DNA of 22,623 bases from DATKMS01 sp041497995 (GTDB lineage Bacteria; Desulfobacterota; Binatia; HRBIN30): the NCBI GenBank assembly GCA_041497995.1, contig JBGQHM010000070.1, positions 1-22,623 on the forward strand, read 5' to 3'. The notes under the pieces were generated by a model. It was not told the DNA's origin, did not search any database, and was given only the letters and a program-made list of their open reading frames with translations. Position 1 is the stretch's first letter. Every line of letters begins with the position of its first letter. Shown here piece by piece: positions 7,251-14,867 of this stretch. The position numbers and the translations under genes were made by a program.

Positions 7251-7298
7251 ACGCAAATTATAGAGTCGTCGCTCGCCTGCAGGACGAAGCGCTCAGGA

Positions 7299-7331
7299 TT
7301 TCCGGAAAGTTTCCATGAATTTTCAGGACTT
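7299..7331 (+). promoter_or_regulatory. Triple 11-bp box array before sulfatase 2
   Basis: TTTCCGGAAAG, TTTCCATGAAT and TTTCAGGACTT run head to tail with exact 11-bp phasing. The array ends 61 bp before the ATG at 7393. This is one of the six full arrays. Confidence 0.6.
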
Positions 7332-7392
7332 CAAACGGTTTCGTCTGAAAAAAACTGATATGCAGGGAGAAATCGAAGGGAAGGGGTAACTT

Positions 7393-9033
7393 ATGAGGAG
7401 ACGATTTCCGGCAAACGCACTCACCGCTACCTCGGCCGCGCTGCTGGCAGCGCTCATTGCAGCCGCTGCTCCGGCTGCGGCGGCCGACAAACCCAACATC
7501 GTCGTCATCATGGGTGACGACATCGGCATGTGGAACATCGGCGCCTATCACCGCGGCATGATGGCCGGGCGGACGCCGAACCTCGACAAGATCGCCAAGG
7601 AGGGAATGCTATTCACCGACTACTACGCCGAGGCGAGTTGCACGGCGGGTCGCGCGAACTTCATCACCGGCGAGCTGCCCATCCGCACCGGCATGACCAC
7701 GGTCGGCCAAGCGGGTGCCAAGATCGGCATTCCGGCGGAAGCCTGTACCATTGCCACCGCGCTCAAAGCGCAGGGCTACGCCACCGGCCAGTTCGGCAAG
7801 AACCACCTGGGCGATTTGAATGAGTTCCTGCCCACGGTGCACGGCTTCGACGAATTCTTCGGCTACCTCTATCACCTCGACGCGATGGAAGACCCGGCGC
7901 ACCCCAACTACCCGCAGAATCTCCTGAACGTCGTCGGCCCGCGCAACATGGTACACAGCTGGGCCAGCGATAAGGATGACGCCACCGAGATGCCGCGCTG
8001 GGGCAAAATCGGCAAGCAAAAGATCGAGGACGCCGGCCCGCTCTATCCCAAGCGGATGGAGACGGTCGACGACGAGATTCGCGATCTCGCGCTCAAATTC
8101 GTCGACAAGGCCAAGGCGGACGGTAAGCCGTTCTTCCTCTGGCTCAACCCCACGCGCATGCACATCGTCACCCATCTCTCAGAGAAGTACGAGAAGATGC
8201 GCACCGCGGAGAACGGCTGGTCGGAAGAAGAAGCCGGCATGGCCCAACTCGATGACGACATCGGTCTGGTCATGAAGAAGCTCAAGGACCTGGGCCTGGA
8301 CGACAACACCATCGTCGTCTTCACCACCGACAACGGCACCGAGCTCTTCACCTGGCCCGATGGCGGAACGACGCCGTTTGCGCAGTCCAAAGGGACGGTC
8401 ATGGAAGGCGGCTTCCGCGTGCCAGCGATTCTGCGCTGGCCTGGTCATGTGCCGGCGGACTCGGTGCAGAACGGAATCATGTCCGGCATGGACTGGTTCC
8501 CGACCTTGCTGACCGCCGCAGGCAATCCCAACATCACCGATCAGTTGCTCAAGGGCGTGAAGCTCGGCGACCGGACCTACAAGAACCATCTCGACGGCTA
8601 CGACCAGACTGCCATGATTACTGGGAAGGGCCCGTCCACGCGTCACGAAATCTTCTACCTCGGCGAAAGCACGGTCGGCGCGGTGCGCATTGACGACTAC
8701 AAGTATCGTTTCATTGACCAGCCCAACGGCTGGCTGGGTGAAAAGACCCACGTCGACGTGCCCTACCTGATCAACCTGCGCCTCGATCCGTTCGAGCGTC
8801 AAGGCTGGCCCAACCACGGGACGAAAGAAGGGGCGCAGCAATACTTCGATTGGTTCAAGTTCCAATTCTGGCGCTTTGTGTTCGTCCAGCAGGTGATGGG
8901 CAAGGAAATCCAGACCTTCCTCGATTACCCGCCGATGCAGCGGGGCGCGAGCTTTAATCTTGATGCAGTCAAAGCGGAGATGGCGAAAAAGATGGCCGAG
9001 GCAGAGAAGGCGGCCAAAGGCAGCGGTGACTAA
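7393..9033 (+). CDS. Secreted arylsulfatase, CxAxR type (546 aa)
   Basis: This is a paralogue of the 1447 gene product. Signal peptide residues 1-31; metal ligands DD 42-43; formylglycine motif CTAGR 83-87 with Cys83; GKNHLGD with Lys136 and His138; H257 in TRMH; TTDNG with Asp313-Asn314; Lys333 in SKGTVMEGG. All residues expected of an active sulfatase are present. The tail YPPMQRGASFNLDAVKAEM (about residues 514-532) is shared with a gene fragment just downstream at 9143. GGGAAGGGG is placed well before ATG. An array of 11-bp boxes lies 61 bp upstream and a GNRA-looped terminator starts 16 bp after the stop, so the gene is probably monocistronic. Ala replaces the common Pro in the signature. 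Substrate unknown. Confidence 0.93.
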   Translation: MRRRFPANALTATSAALLAALIAAAAPAAAADKPNIVVIMGDDIGMWNIGAYHRGMMAGRTPNLDKIAKEGMLFTDYYAEASCTAGRANFITGELPIRTGMTTVGQAGAKIGIPAEACTIATALKAQGYATGQFGKNHLGDLNEFLPTVHGFDEFFGYLYHLDAMEDPAHPNYPQNLLNVVGPRNMVHSWASDKDDATEMPRWGKIGKQKIEDAGPLYPKRMETVDDEIRDLALKFVDKAKADGKPFFLWLNPTRMHIVTHLSEKYEKMRTAENGWSEEEAGMAQLDDDIGLVMKKLKDLGLDDNTIVVFTTDNGTELFTWPDGGTTPFAQSKGTVMEGGFRVPAILRWPGHVPADSVQNGIMSGMDWFPTLLTAAGNPNITDQLLKGVKLGDRTYKNHLDGYDQTAMITGKGPSTRHEIFYLGESTVGAVRIDDYKYRFIDQPNGWLGEKTHVDVPYLINLRLDPFERQGWPNHGTKEGAQQYFDWFKFQFWRFVFVQQVMGKEIQTFLDYPPMQRGASFNLDAVKAEMAKKMAEAEKAAKGSGD

Positions 9034-9048
9034 CCGGATGACGTTCAC

Positions 9049-9080
9049 GGCAGGCGGCTCGCGAGAGTCGCCTGCCTTCT
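9049..9080 (+). terminator. Terminator hairpin after sulfatase 2
   Basis: A 12-bp stem pairs 9049-9060 with 9065-9076 (one G-T wobble), closed by a GCGA tetraloop of the GNRA type and followed by TTCTCTC. Position and shape fit an intrinsic terminator. Confidence 0.75.
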
Positions 9081-9090
9081 CTCCGACCGC

Positions 9091-9122
9091 GGGCCGCACC
9101 CGTCCCGAACAGGGTGCGGCCC
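9091..9122. repeat. Perfect 11-bp inverted repeat, 10-nt loop
   Basis: GGGCCGCACCC (9091-9101) pairs with GGGTGCGGCCC (9112-9122). It lies directly after the terminator of sulfatase 2 and before the sulfatase stump. No T-run follows, so it may be a second terminator or a recombination scar. Confidence 0.55.
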
Positions 9123-9142
9123 AGCATTCCATTCAAACGGTG

Positions 9143-9247
9143 ATGAAGTACCCACCGATGCAGAAGGGTGCGAGCTTCAACCTCGAGGCGCTGAAGGCGG
9201 AGCTCGAGAAGAAGATGGAGATGATGAAGGGCCAGCAGGGCCAGTGA
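9143..9247 (+). pseudogene. C-terminal stump of a lost sulfatase
   Basis: The frame starting at the in-frame ATG 9143 encodes 34 residues beginning MKYPPMQKGASFNLEALKAE. This is nearly the same as the C-terminal tail of the sulfatase ending at 9033 (YPPMQRGASFNLDAVKAE), but the remaining C-terminus differs. Only the tail of a sulfatase is present, with no signal peptide, catalytic motif or ribosome-binding site. It is followed by its own terminator. A tandem sulfatase copy that lost its body by deletion explains this best. Confidence 0.75.
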
Positions 9248-9256
9248 ACGCACGCG

Positions 9257-9288
9257 AGGTGGGCGCCGCATCGGGGCGCCCACCTTTC
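9257..9288 (+). terminator. Terminator hairpin after the sulfatase stump
   Basis: A perfect 11-bp stem AGGTGGGCGCC (9257-9267) / GGCGCCCACCT (9275-9285), a 7-nt loop, then TTTCTCTC overlapping the stem end. It sits 9 bp after the stump's stop codon, as expected for the end of a former gene. Confidence 0.78.
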
Positions 9289-9346
9289 TCTCGGTAGGCG
9301 AGGGCAGGGTCAACTCGACGGCCCGCCAGCCCGCGCGCCAGCACGA

Positions 9347-9379
9347 TTTCGTCGAACTTTCGGGGAAGTTTCCGGACCC
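9347..9379 (+). promoter_or_regulatory. Triple 11-bp box array before the large sulfatase
   Basis: TTTCGTCGAAC, TTTCGGGGAAG and TTTCCGGACCC run head to tail with exact 11-bp phasing. The array ends 106 bp before ATG 9486. The following ~60 bp resemble the leader after the array at 12511, so the two promoters look like paralogues. Confidence 0.6.
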
Positions 9380-9485
9380 ACGGGTTCCGGTGTGGTCAGA
9401 TGTGCGCGATGGAAGTCGAAGGAAGTGAGAAACGGGAGCACTTGTCTGCTGGGCGTGATCGCGTCGCTGAGGAAGGAAGATCGTT

Positions 9486-11975
9486 ATGACGATAAGGCCA
9501 TCAGTCGTACTGCTCATGCTGCTCTCCACTCTGCTGGCGCCGCGCTCCTCCATGGCGCAGCAGATCACTGGCGTACCGGGCTCACCGAGCGCCACGCTGA
9601 CGATCGACGGGAAACAACTCCCGCCGCCACCGCTGCAGTTCGGCGGCGTGATCAAGGAAAGCGCCTTGGATTCGACACAGTGGTGGCCGCCGCGCGTGGT
9701 GCCGCCCAAAGGCGCGCCCAACGTGCTCCTCATCATGACCGACGACCAGGGCTATGGCGTTTCGGGCACCTTCGGCGGGGTCATCGCGACGCCGGCGTTG
9801 GATCGCATTGCCAACGCGGGATTGCGCTACACGCAGTTCCACTCCACGGCGCTGTGCTCGCCGACGCGGGCGGCGCTGATCACCGGCCGCAACCATCACT
9901 CGGTGGGCTCCGGCGTGATCGGCGAGCTGTCCACTGGTTATCCGGGCTACGATTCCGTCATCGGTCCGGAGAACGCCAGCGTCGGCACGATCCTCACGGA
10001 GAACGGTTACGCCACCTCGTGGTTTGGCAAGAACCATAACACGCCCACCTATCAGTACAGCGCGGCTGGTCCCTTCGACCAATGGCCCTCGGGGATGGGC
10101 TTCCAGTATTTCTACGGCTTCATGGGCGGCGAGACCGACCAGTGGGCGCCCTACTTGTTCCGCGATCATACCCAGATCTTCCCGTTCGTCGGCAAGCCCG
10201 GCTATAACCTCACCACCGACTTGGCGGACGAGGCCATCAAGCATATGCGCGATCTGAACGCCGCCGCGCCCGAGAAGCCGTTCTTTGTTTACTATGTGCC
10301 TGGTGGCACCCACTCGCCGCACCAGCCGACCAAGGAATGGATCGCGAAGTTCAAAGGCAAGTTCGATATGGGTTATGAAAAGTTGCGCGACCAGATCTTC
10401 GCCAACCAGAAGCGGCTCGGCGTGATCCCCGCCAACGCGCAACTCACCCCGTGGCCGGATGAGATCCCGAAGTGGGACACGCTTTCAATGCTGCAAAAGA
10501 AACTCTATGCGCGCGAGGCGGAAGTCTTTGCCGCCTACGCTGCCTATACCGACTATGAGATTGGCCGCGTCATTCAGGAGGTTCAGGATCAGGGCAAGCT
10601 CGACAACACCCTGATCATCTACATCTGCGGCGACAACGGCACCAGCCCGGAAGGCACCCTGTCCGGCACCTACAATCAGCTCACCGCCTACAATGGAATT
10701 CTGAAAGCACCTGAGGCCCTGCAGCTATTGCATTATGAAGAGTGGGGCTCGGACAAGACCTACCCGCACATGTCGGTGGGCTGGGCATGGGCGTTTGATA
10801 CGCCGTTCAAGTGGACTAAGCAGGTGGCGTCGCATTTCGGCGGCACGCGGCAGGGTCTGGCGATTTCGTGGCCCGGCCACATCACGGACAACGGTGGCAT
10901 CCGCACCCAGTTCCACCATGTCATTGACATCGTACCGACGGTCCTTGAAGCCGCGGGCATACAAGCACCGGTCACGGTCGACGGCATTACGCAAAGGCCC
11001 ATCGAAGGCGTGAGCATGGCCTACACGTTCGACAAAGCCAACGCCGGCGCGCCGTCGAAGCGCGACACGCAGTATTTCGAGATGGCCGCCAACCGCGCGA
11101 TCTACCACGACGGTTGGATTGCTACGACGACGCCGTTCGCCCCGCCTTGGGACTTGGCAACGGGCAAGTTGCCCGATGTCATCAACGGTTACAAATGGGA
11201 GCTTTACAACATCACCGAGGACTATTCGGAGAACAATGACCTTGCAGCGAAGATGCCGGAGAAATTGAAGGAGTTGCAGGCGTTGTTCGCGACCGAGGCG
11301 GCGAAATACAACGTCTTCCCCTTGGATAACACCGCCTTTTCGCGCTTGCTGACGCCGCGACCAAGCGCGGTCGCCGGGAAAACCGTCTTCACTTACACGG
11401 GTGAGAATGCCGGCATTCCCCTCGGAAATGCTCCCAGCATCTTGGGCAAGGACTACACCATCACTGCCGAGGTGACAGTCCCCAAAGGCGGGGCGGAAGG
11501 AATGATCGTGACTCTGGGCGGCCGCTTCGGCGGGTATGCTCTCTACCTGCTCAAAGGCAAGCCGGTTTTCGTTTACAACTTCCTCGATCTGGAGCGCTTC
11601 CGCTGGGAAGGTGGCATCGGCGGCATGGTCGGCGAGGATCTGTTTGGCCGTGCGCTCAAGCCGGGCAAGCACACGCTCGTGTTCGACTTCAAATACGACG
11701 GACCCGGCCCCGCCAAGGGTGGCACCGGCGTGCTGACGGTTGATGGCAAGGAGTTGGCCCGCAAGACGATCCCGCACACGATTCCATTGATGATGGCCAT
11801 CGACGAGACCTTCGACATCGGCGTGGACACCCGCTCGGCCGTCGACAGCAGCTACAAGCTGCCGTTCCGCTTCACCGGGACAATCGACAAGCTGACCTTC
11901 AAGCTCGGGCCGGAGCAGTTGACGGCAGGGGATCAGAAGGCCGCTGCAGAAGCCGTCGCCCGGGCGAAGGACTAG
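9486..11975 (+). CDS. Large secreted arylsulfatase, CxPxR type (829 aa)
   Basis: The signal peptide ends near SMA/QQ (residue 24). A linker with PPPPLQFGG leads into the sulfatase domain. Metal ligands DD are at 86-87; the canonical CSPTR motif is at 124-128 with Cys124; Lys182 and His184 lie in FGKNHN; H276 in GTHSPH; GDNG gives Asp383-Asn384. After about residue 610 a further region of roughly 200 residues is beta-rich (TITAEVTVPKGGAEGMIV, GKPVFVYNFLDLERFRW, KHTLVFDFKYDGPG) and looks like a jelly-roll or sandwich module found in long sulfatases. The length and layout recall the mycobacterial AtsD-like group. GAGGAAGGAAG precedes the ATG. It likely cleaves sulfate esters outside the cytoplasm; substrate unknown. 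Confidence 0.93.
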   Translation: MTIRPSVVLLMLLSTLLAPRSSMAQQITGVPGSPSATLTIDGKQLPPPPLQFGGVIKESALDSTQWWPPRVVPPKGAPNVLLIMTDDQGYGVSGTFGGVIATPALDRIANAGLRYTQFHSTALCSPTRAALITGRNHHSVGSGVIGELSTGYPGYDSVIGPENASVGTILTENGYATSWFGKNHNTPTYQYSAAGPFDQWPSGMGFQYFYGFMGGETDQWAPYLFRDHTQIFPFVGKPGYNLTTDLADEAIKHMRDLNAAAPEKPFFVYYVPGGTHSPHQPTKEWIAKFKGKFDMGYEKLRDQIFANQKRLGVIPANAQLTPWPDEIPKWDTLSMLQKKLYAREAEVFAAYAAYTDYEIGRVIQEVQDQGKLDNTLIIYICGDNGTSPEGTLSGTYNQLTAYNGILKAPEALQLLHYEEWGSDKTYPHMSVGWAWAFDTPFKWTKQVASHFGGTRQGLAISWPGHITDNGGIRTQFHHVIDIVPTVLEAAGIQAPVTVDGITQRPIEGVSMAYTFDKANAGAPSKRDTQYFEMAANRAIYHDGWIATTTPFAPPWDLATGKLPDVINGYKWELYNITEDYSENNDLAAKMPEKLKELQALFATEAAKYNVFPLDNTAFSRLLTPRPSAVAGKTVFTYTGENAGIPLGNAPSILGKDYTITAEVTVPKGGAEGMIVTLGGRFGGYALYLLKGKPVFVYNFLDLERFRWEGGIGGMVGEDLFGRALKPGKHTLVFDFKYDGPGPAKGGTGVLTVDGKELARKTIPHTIPLMMAIDETFDIGVDTRSAVDSSYKLPFRFTGTIDKLTFKLGPEQLTAGDQKAAAEAVARAKD

Positions 11976-11993
11976 GGCCTGCGGCCGGCGTAA

Positions 11994-12088
11994 GTGAGAA
12001 CCATGTTGCGCCCGAGTCAAGCTTTTGCGAGGGCAGCCCATAGCGACCAACGGGAGCGGGCCATAGAAAAGACGCTGGGCGCAGCCCG
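11994..12088 (+). repeat. ~95-bp dispersed repeat, left copy (inverted partner at 22148)
   Basis: This stretch matches the reverse complement of 22148-22240, with a 44-bp fully identical core that includes GTCAAGCTTTTGCGAGGGC and ACCAACGGGAGCGG, two single-base gaps and a few mismatches near the ends. It begins 18 bp after the sulfatase stop and ends exactly at the base before ATG 12089. No coding potential or clear stable fold was found. Confidence 0.85.
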
Positions 12089-12460
12089 ATGAACCAGTTG
12101 CTCACAGTCACCGCCATCATCGAAACGGCCACGGGATTGGCGTTGATGGCCATGCCCACCGTCGTCGTTCGGCTTCTGCTCAGTGGTGAAATCTCCGGCG
12201 CGAGCATTCCCCTCGGCCGCGTGGCCGGCTTTGGATTGCTCTCGTTGGGTGTGGCGTGCTGGCCGGGACGTGAGGCCACCGGCACGGGTCCCGCCCTCCG
12301 GGCAATGCTGACGTACAATTCACTGGCGACGCTCTATTTCTTTTACCTCGCCATCGGCGGCGGATTGGTCGGGCCACTCTTGTGGCCGGTGGCGGTGTTG
12401 CACGGCGCTCTGGCGGTCCTGCTGGCGCGGAAATGGAGGTTGGGAAACACGGCACGCTAG
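12089..12460 (+). CDS. Small integral membrane protein (123 aa)
   Basis: The protein has about four hydrophobic helices: residues 5-32, 40-58, 68-92 and 96-113, with charged residues at the C-terminus (RKWRLGNTAR). No signal peptide separate from the first helix and no catalytic motif are seen; I do not recognise a function. The ATG directly abuts the dispersed repeat ending at 12088, and no Shine-Dalgarno is visible, so the start is uncertain. Because its leader is repeat DNA, expression may depend on read-through from the sulfatase gene 113 bp upstream. Confidence 0.65.
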   Translation: MNQLLTVTAIIETATGLALMAMPTVVVRLLLSGEISGASIPLGRVAGFGLLSLGVACWPGREATGTGPALRAMLTYNSLATLYFFYLAIGGGLVGPLLWPVAVLHGALAVLLARKWRLGNTAR

Positions 12461-12510
12461 GCGCGTGCGTCTCGTCTGAACCGCCACGCTTCGGAGCGAG
12501 CGCGGCATGA

Positions 12511-12543
12511 TTTCCTCGAACTTACCTAGAACTTTCCGGACCC
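12511..12543 (+). promoter_or_regulatory. Triple 11-bp box array before the 12602 operon
   Basis: TTTCCTCGAAC, TTACCTAGAAC and TTTCCGGACCC run head to tail with exact 11-bp phasing, 58 bp before ATG 12602. It is most similar to the array at 9347. Confidence 0.6.
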
Positions 12544-12601
12544 ACCGGGCTCCAGTGTGGTTTGGATGTGGGCAATGCAAACCAACGGAGGTGAGAAAGC
12601 T

Positions 12602-12889
12602 ATGATCAAGCGACTGTACCTGTGCGCAACGATATCCACTCTGCTATTCGCTGGCGCCGCTGGCGCGCAACAGTTTCCGATGATGAACATCGTCGCCGAC
12701 AGGATCATCGAGAGGTATCAAAAGTCGTCCTGCGAGCAGCTGTGGCAGAAGAAAGGGAAGCGCAAGACGGACGAAGAAAAGAACGCCATCCAAATGCTGC
12801 GTGACGATCCGCAGATGCGCGCCGCCTTCATCGACAAAATCGCGGCCCCGATCGCCAACAAGATGTTCGAATGCGGGATGCTCCCATGA
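12602..12889 (+). CDS. Small secreted helical protein (95 aa)
   Basis: A signal peptide ends near AGA/QQF (residue 22). The mature part of 73 residues is charged and helical, with two cysteines (44 in SSCEQLW, 91 in FECGMLP) that could pair, and a DDPQMRAAFIDKIAAPIANKMFE block. I recall similar unnamed proteins but know no function. ATG 12602 is chosen over the longer frame from 12557 because GGAGGTG stands at an ideal distance and gives a proper signal peptide. Its stop overlaps the next start in an ATGA junction, so it is translationally coupled to the DUF2092 gene. The 11-bp array upstream makes it the first gene of an operon. Confidence 0.8.
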   Translation: MIKRLYLCATISTLLFAGAAGAQQFPMMNIVADRIIERYQKSSCEQLWQKKGKRKTDEEKNAIQMLRDDPQMRAAFIDKIAAPIANKMFECGMLP

Positions 12890-13815
12890 CCATCGCTCGA
12901 CGAGGGCTGCGGGTTGGTTGCTCGTCGAGAGTCGTGATGATCCAACCGCTGGTGCGCGGCTGGACGCTGCTGCTCGCGTTGAGCGTGTTCTTGGCCGCGG
13001 CGAGCGCCGGGGCTCAGGGGCCGCAGCAAGCACCGCGCTCCGCAAAACGGCCCAAGTCGCCGAGCAAGGGCGCGGCGCGTATGCTCGAGCCGGTGGTCGA
13101 GCCCAAGGCCACCGACATCCTGAAGGCTGTCAGCAGCCGCCTGGCTGCTGCCCACACGATGAAGTTCACTGCCGTGGTCTTCTACGAGAACCCGAGCCTC
13201 ATCGGACCTCCGCTCGTCTATACGACAAAGTCTGAGGTTATCCTGGAGCGGCCCGACAAGCTGCGCGTGATCACGTCCGCCGACGGTCCCCCCAGTGAGT
13301 TCTACTACGACGGCAAGATGATGATGGCGTTCGCGCCGACCGAGAACCTGGTAGCCGTTGCCGACGCCCCGCCAACGATCGACGCGGCGCTGAAGGCAGC
13401 CTACGACTCCGCTGCCATCTATTTCCCATTCTCCGACCTCGTCGTCGCCGACCCGTACAAGGACATTTCCGACGACCTGAAGTTCGCATTCTACATCGGC
13501 CAATCGCGCGCCGTTGGCGGAACGACGACCGACATGGTGGCGTACGGCAACGGCAGCGTGTTTGTGCAGGCGTGGATCGGGGCGGACGACAAGCTGCCGC
13601 GGATGGTGCGGGCGATCTACCGCGATGATTCGGCGCGTCTGCGCCATCAGATGGAGCTCTCCGACTGGCTGCTCGACCTCGCCGTACCAGCGGACACGTT
13701 CGGATCGACGAACGCGGCAAGCGCGACGAAGATCCAGTTCGCCCGCCCCGATCCGAAGCTCCCACCGAGCTCCAAGCCACCTGCGAAGGGCAAGAAGGCA
13801 GCCAAGTCCCAGTGA
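12886..13815 (+). CDS. DUF2092-family periplasmic protein (309 aa)
   Basis: After a signal peptide (hydrophobic stretch about 25-43, cleavage near AGA/QGP) comes a lysine/proline-rich linker, then the DUF2092 pattern: KATDILKAVSSRLAAAHTMKF, ERPDKLRVITS, the FYYDGKMMMAFAP strand, APPTIDAALKAAYD and later MVAYGNGSVFVQAWIGADDKLPR and LPRMVRAIYRDD. The fold is related in outline to LolA/LolB-like lipid-binding half barrels, by family knowledge only. The C-terminus is Lys/Pro-rich. ATG 12886 overlaps the preceding stop (ATGA); an alternative ATG at 12937 would give a shorter signal peptide. The next gene starts 17 bp after the stop, within the same operon. Confidence 0.83.
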   Translation: MTIARRGLRVGCSSRVVMIQPLVRGWTLLLALSVFLAAASAGAQGPQQAPRSAKRPKSPSKGAARMLEPVVEPKATDILKAVSSRLAAAHTMKFTAVVFYENPSLIGPPLVYTTKSEVILERPDKLRVITSADGPPSEFYYDGKMMMAFAPTENLVAVADAPPTIDAALKAAYDSAAIYFPFSDLVVADPYKDISDDLKFAFYIGQSRAVGGTTTDMVAYGNGSVFVQAWIGADDKLPRMVRAIYRDDSARLRHQMELSDWLLDLAVPADTFGSTNAASATKIQFARPDPKLPPSSKPPAKGKKAAKSQ

Positions 13816-13831
13816 GGAGGTACAGCCCATC

Positions 13832-14704
13832 ATGAAGAAGATCGTCGCCGGCGTTGTCAGTCTGTTGGTCTCGGCGCTCTCGGGTAAGCCGGCCACTGCT
13901 TGGTCGCATGCGAACGCTTGGGGAGGCAGTACGTCACACGCCTACGGCTCGGGGTCCACAACCCGGAGCGACGCCTGGGGTGGCAGCGAGACACACACCT
14001 ACGGGCAGGGCACGACCGCGAGCAACCGCTACGGGGACACCGCGACGCACGCCGAGGGGTCGGGGTCCACGACCGCGACCAACCCCTACGGCGGCAGCGC
14101 CACGCACACCTACGGACAGGGCACAACTGCGACGAACCAATACGGCGGCTCGGCAACGCACGCCGAGGGGTCGGGGACTACGACCGCGACGAACCCCTAC
14201 GGCGCCAGCGCCACTCACACCTACGGCGAGGGCACGACCGCCACGAACCAATACGGCACCACCGCTACGCACGCTTATGGCTCGCCGTATACCACCGTGA
14301 GCACCCCCTACGGCGCGACGGCTTACCACAGCCCTTACTACGGCGGCTACTACCCGGCGTACCATCCGCCCACCACCGTGAACGTCTACGGATCCAGTTG
14401 CGGCAACTGCGGAGGGTGGTCCACCGCCGGTGCCGCCGCTGCAGGCGCCGCGGTCGGCGTGGCCGCAGGGGTAGCCATCGGCTCGGCCAGCGCCAACGCA
14501 GCGAGTACGAACGCCTACTCCGCGGGCTACGCCGCCGGCGCGTCCAACACCGGGTATGCGATGGGCGCGATCTATCCGACGCTGCCTGCCGGGTGCGCCA
14601 AGCCCAGCGTGGGCGGTATCACCTACTACCTGTGCGGCAATACGTGGTTCCAGCCGTCCTACGGTGCGAACGGCGTCTACTACCGCGTGGTACCTACGCC
14701 CTGA
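13832..14704 (+). CDS. Secreted Tyr/Gly/Thr/His tandem-repeat protein (290 aa)
   Basis: A signal peptide (1-23, ATA/W) is followed by eight imperfect units beginning at W30, W49, Y67, Y86, Y104, Y123, Y141 and Y160. Spacing alternates 19 and 18 residues, so the true unit is 37 residues (111 bp) with THTYGQGTT and THAEGSGTT halves. Each unit keeps one His and glycine-threonine turns. Then follow a Tyr/Pro-rich patch, a glycine-zipper-like hydrophobic stretch (about 199-245), and a C-terminal domain with paired cysteines (PAGCAK and YYLCGNTWFQP) ending YYRVVPTP. It is probably surface-exposed or matrix-forming; function unknown. GAGGAGG lies 11 nt before ATG, directly after the DUF2092 stop. 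Confidence 0.82.
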   Translation: MKKIVAGVVSLLVSALSGKPATAWSHANAWGGSTSHAYGSGSTTRSDAWGGSETHTYGQGTTASNRYGDTATHAEGSGSTTATNPYGGSATHTYGQGTTATNQYGGSATHAEGSGTTTATNPYGASATHTYGEGTTATNQYGTTATHAYGSPYTTVSTPYGATAYHSPYYGGYYPAYHPPTTVNVYGSSCGNCGGWSTAGAAAAGAAVGVAAGVAIGSASANAASTNAYSAGYAAGASNTGYAMGAIYPTLPAGCAKPSVGGITYYLCGNTWFQPSYGANGVYYRVVPTP

Positions 14705-14867
14705 GGCGGCTCGCGCCGAGCGGCAAGCTCAAGGAACATACGCCGCCAGCATACAGAGAATGAGCATGCCGCAGTCTCCGCGTGTGGCGTGAAGGCTTGT
14801 CGTTGTGTATGTGACGTCGAGCGAAAACGAGTCCTCCAAGTCTTTCGCGGAAGGGGCCCTGCGGACG

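Noticed and set aside
10725..12050. 441-codon minus-strand frame
   Set aside because: Antisense to the large sulfatase, whose plus-strand motifs are complete; shadow composition.
226..12543. Reading the 11-bp boxes as ECF-sigma promoters (GAAC -35 with GTC -10) or sigma-54 promoters
   Set aside because: GAAC occurs in only some boxes and no constant -10 follows; the TGGCAC-N5-TTGC pattern of sigma-54 is absent. The triple-phase pattern explains all six sites better.
12718..13896. 392-codon minus-strand frame
   Set aside because: Antisense to the small secreted protein and DUF2092 genes; arginine-rich composition and no ribosome-binding site.
13919..14340. Repeats that could suggest a CRISPR array
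   Set aside because: The period is 111 bp, in frame and protein-coding, without constant repeats and unique spacers.
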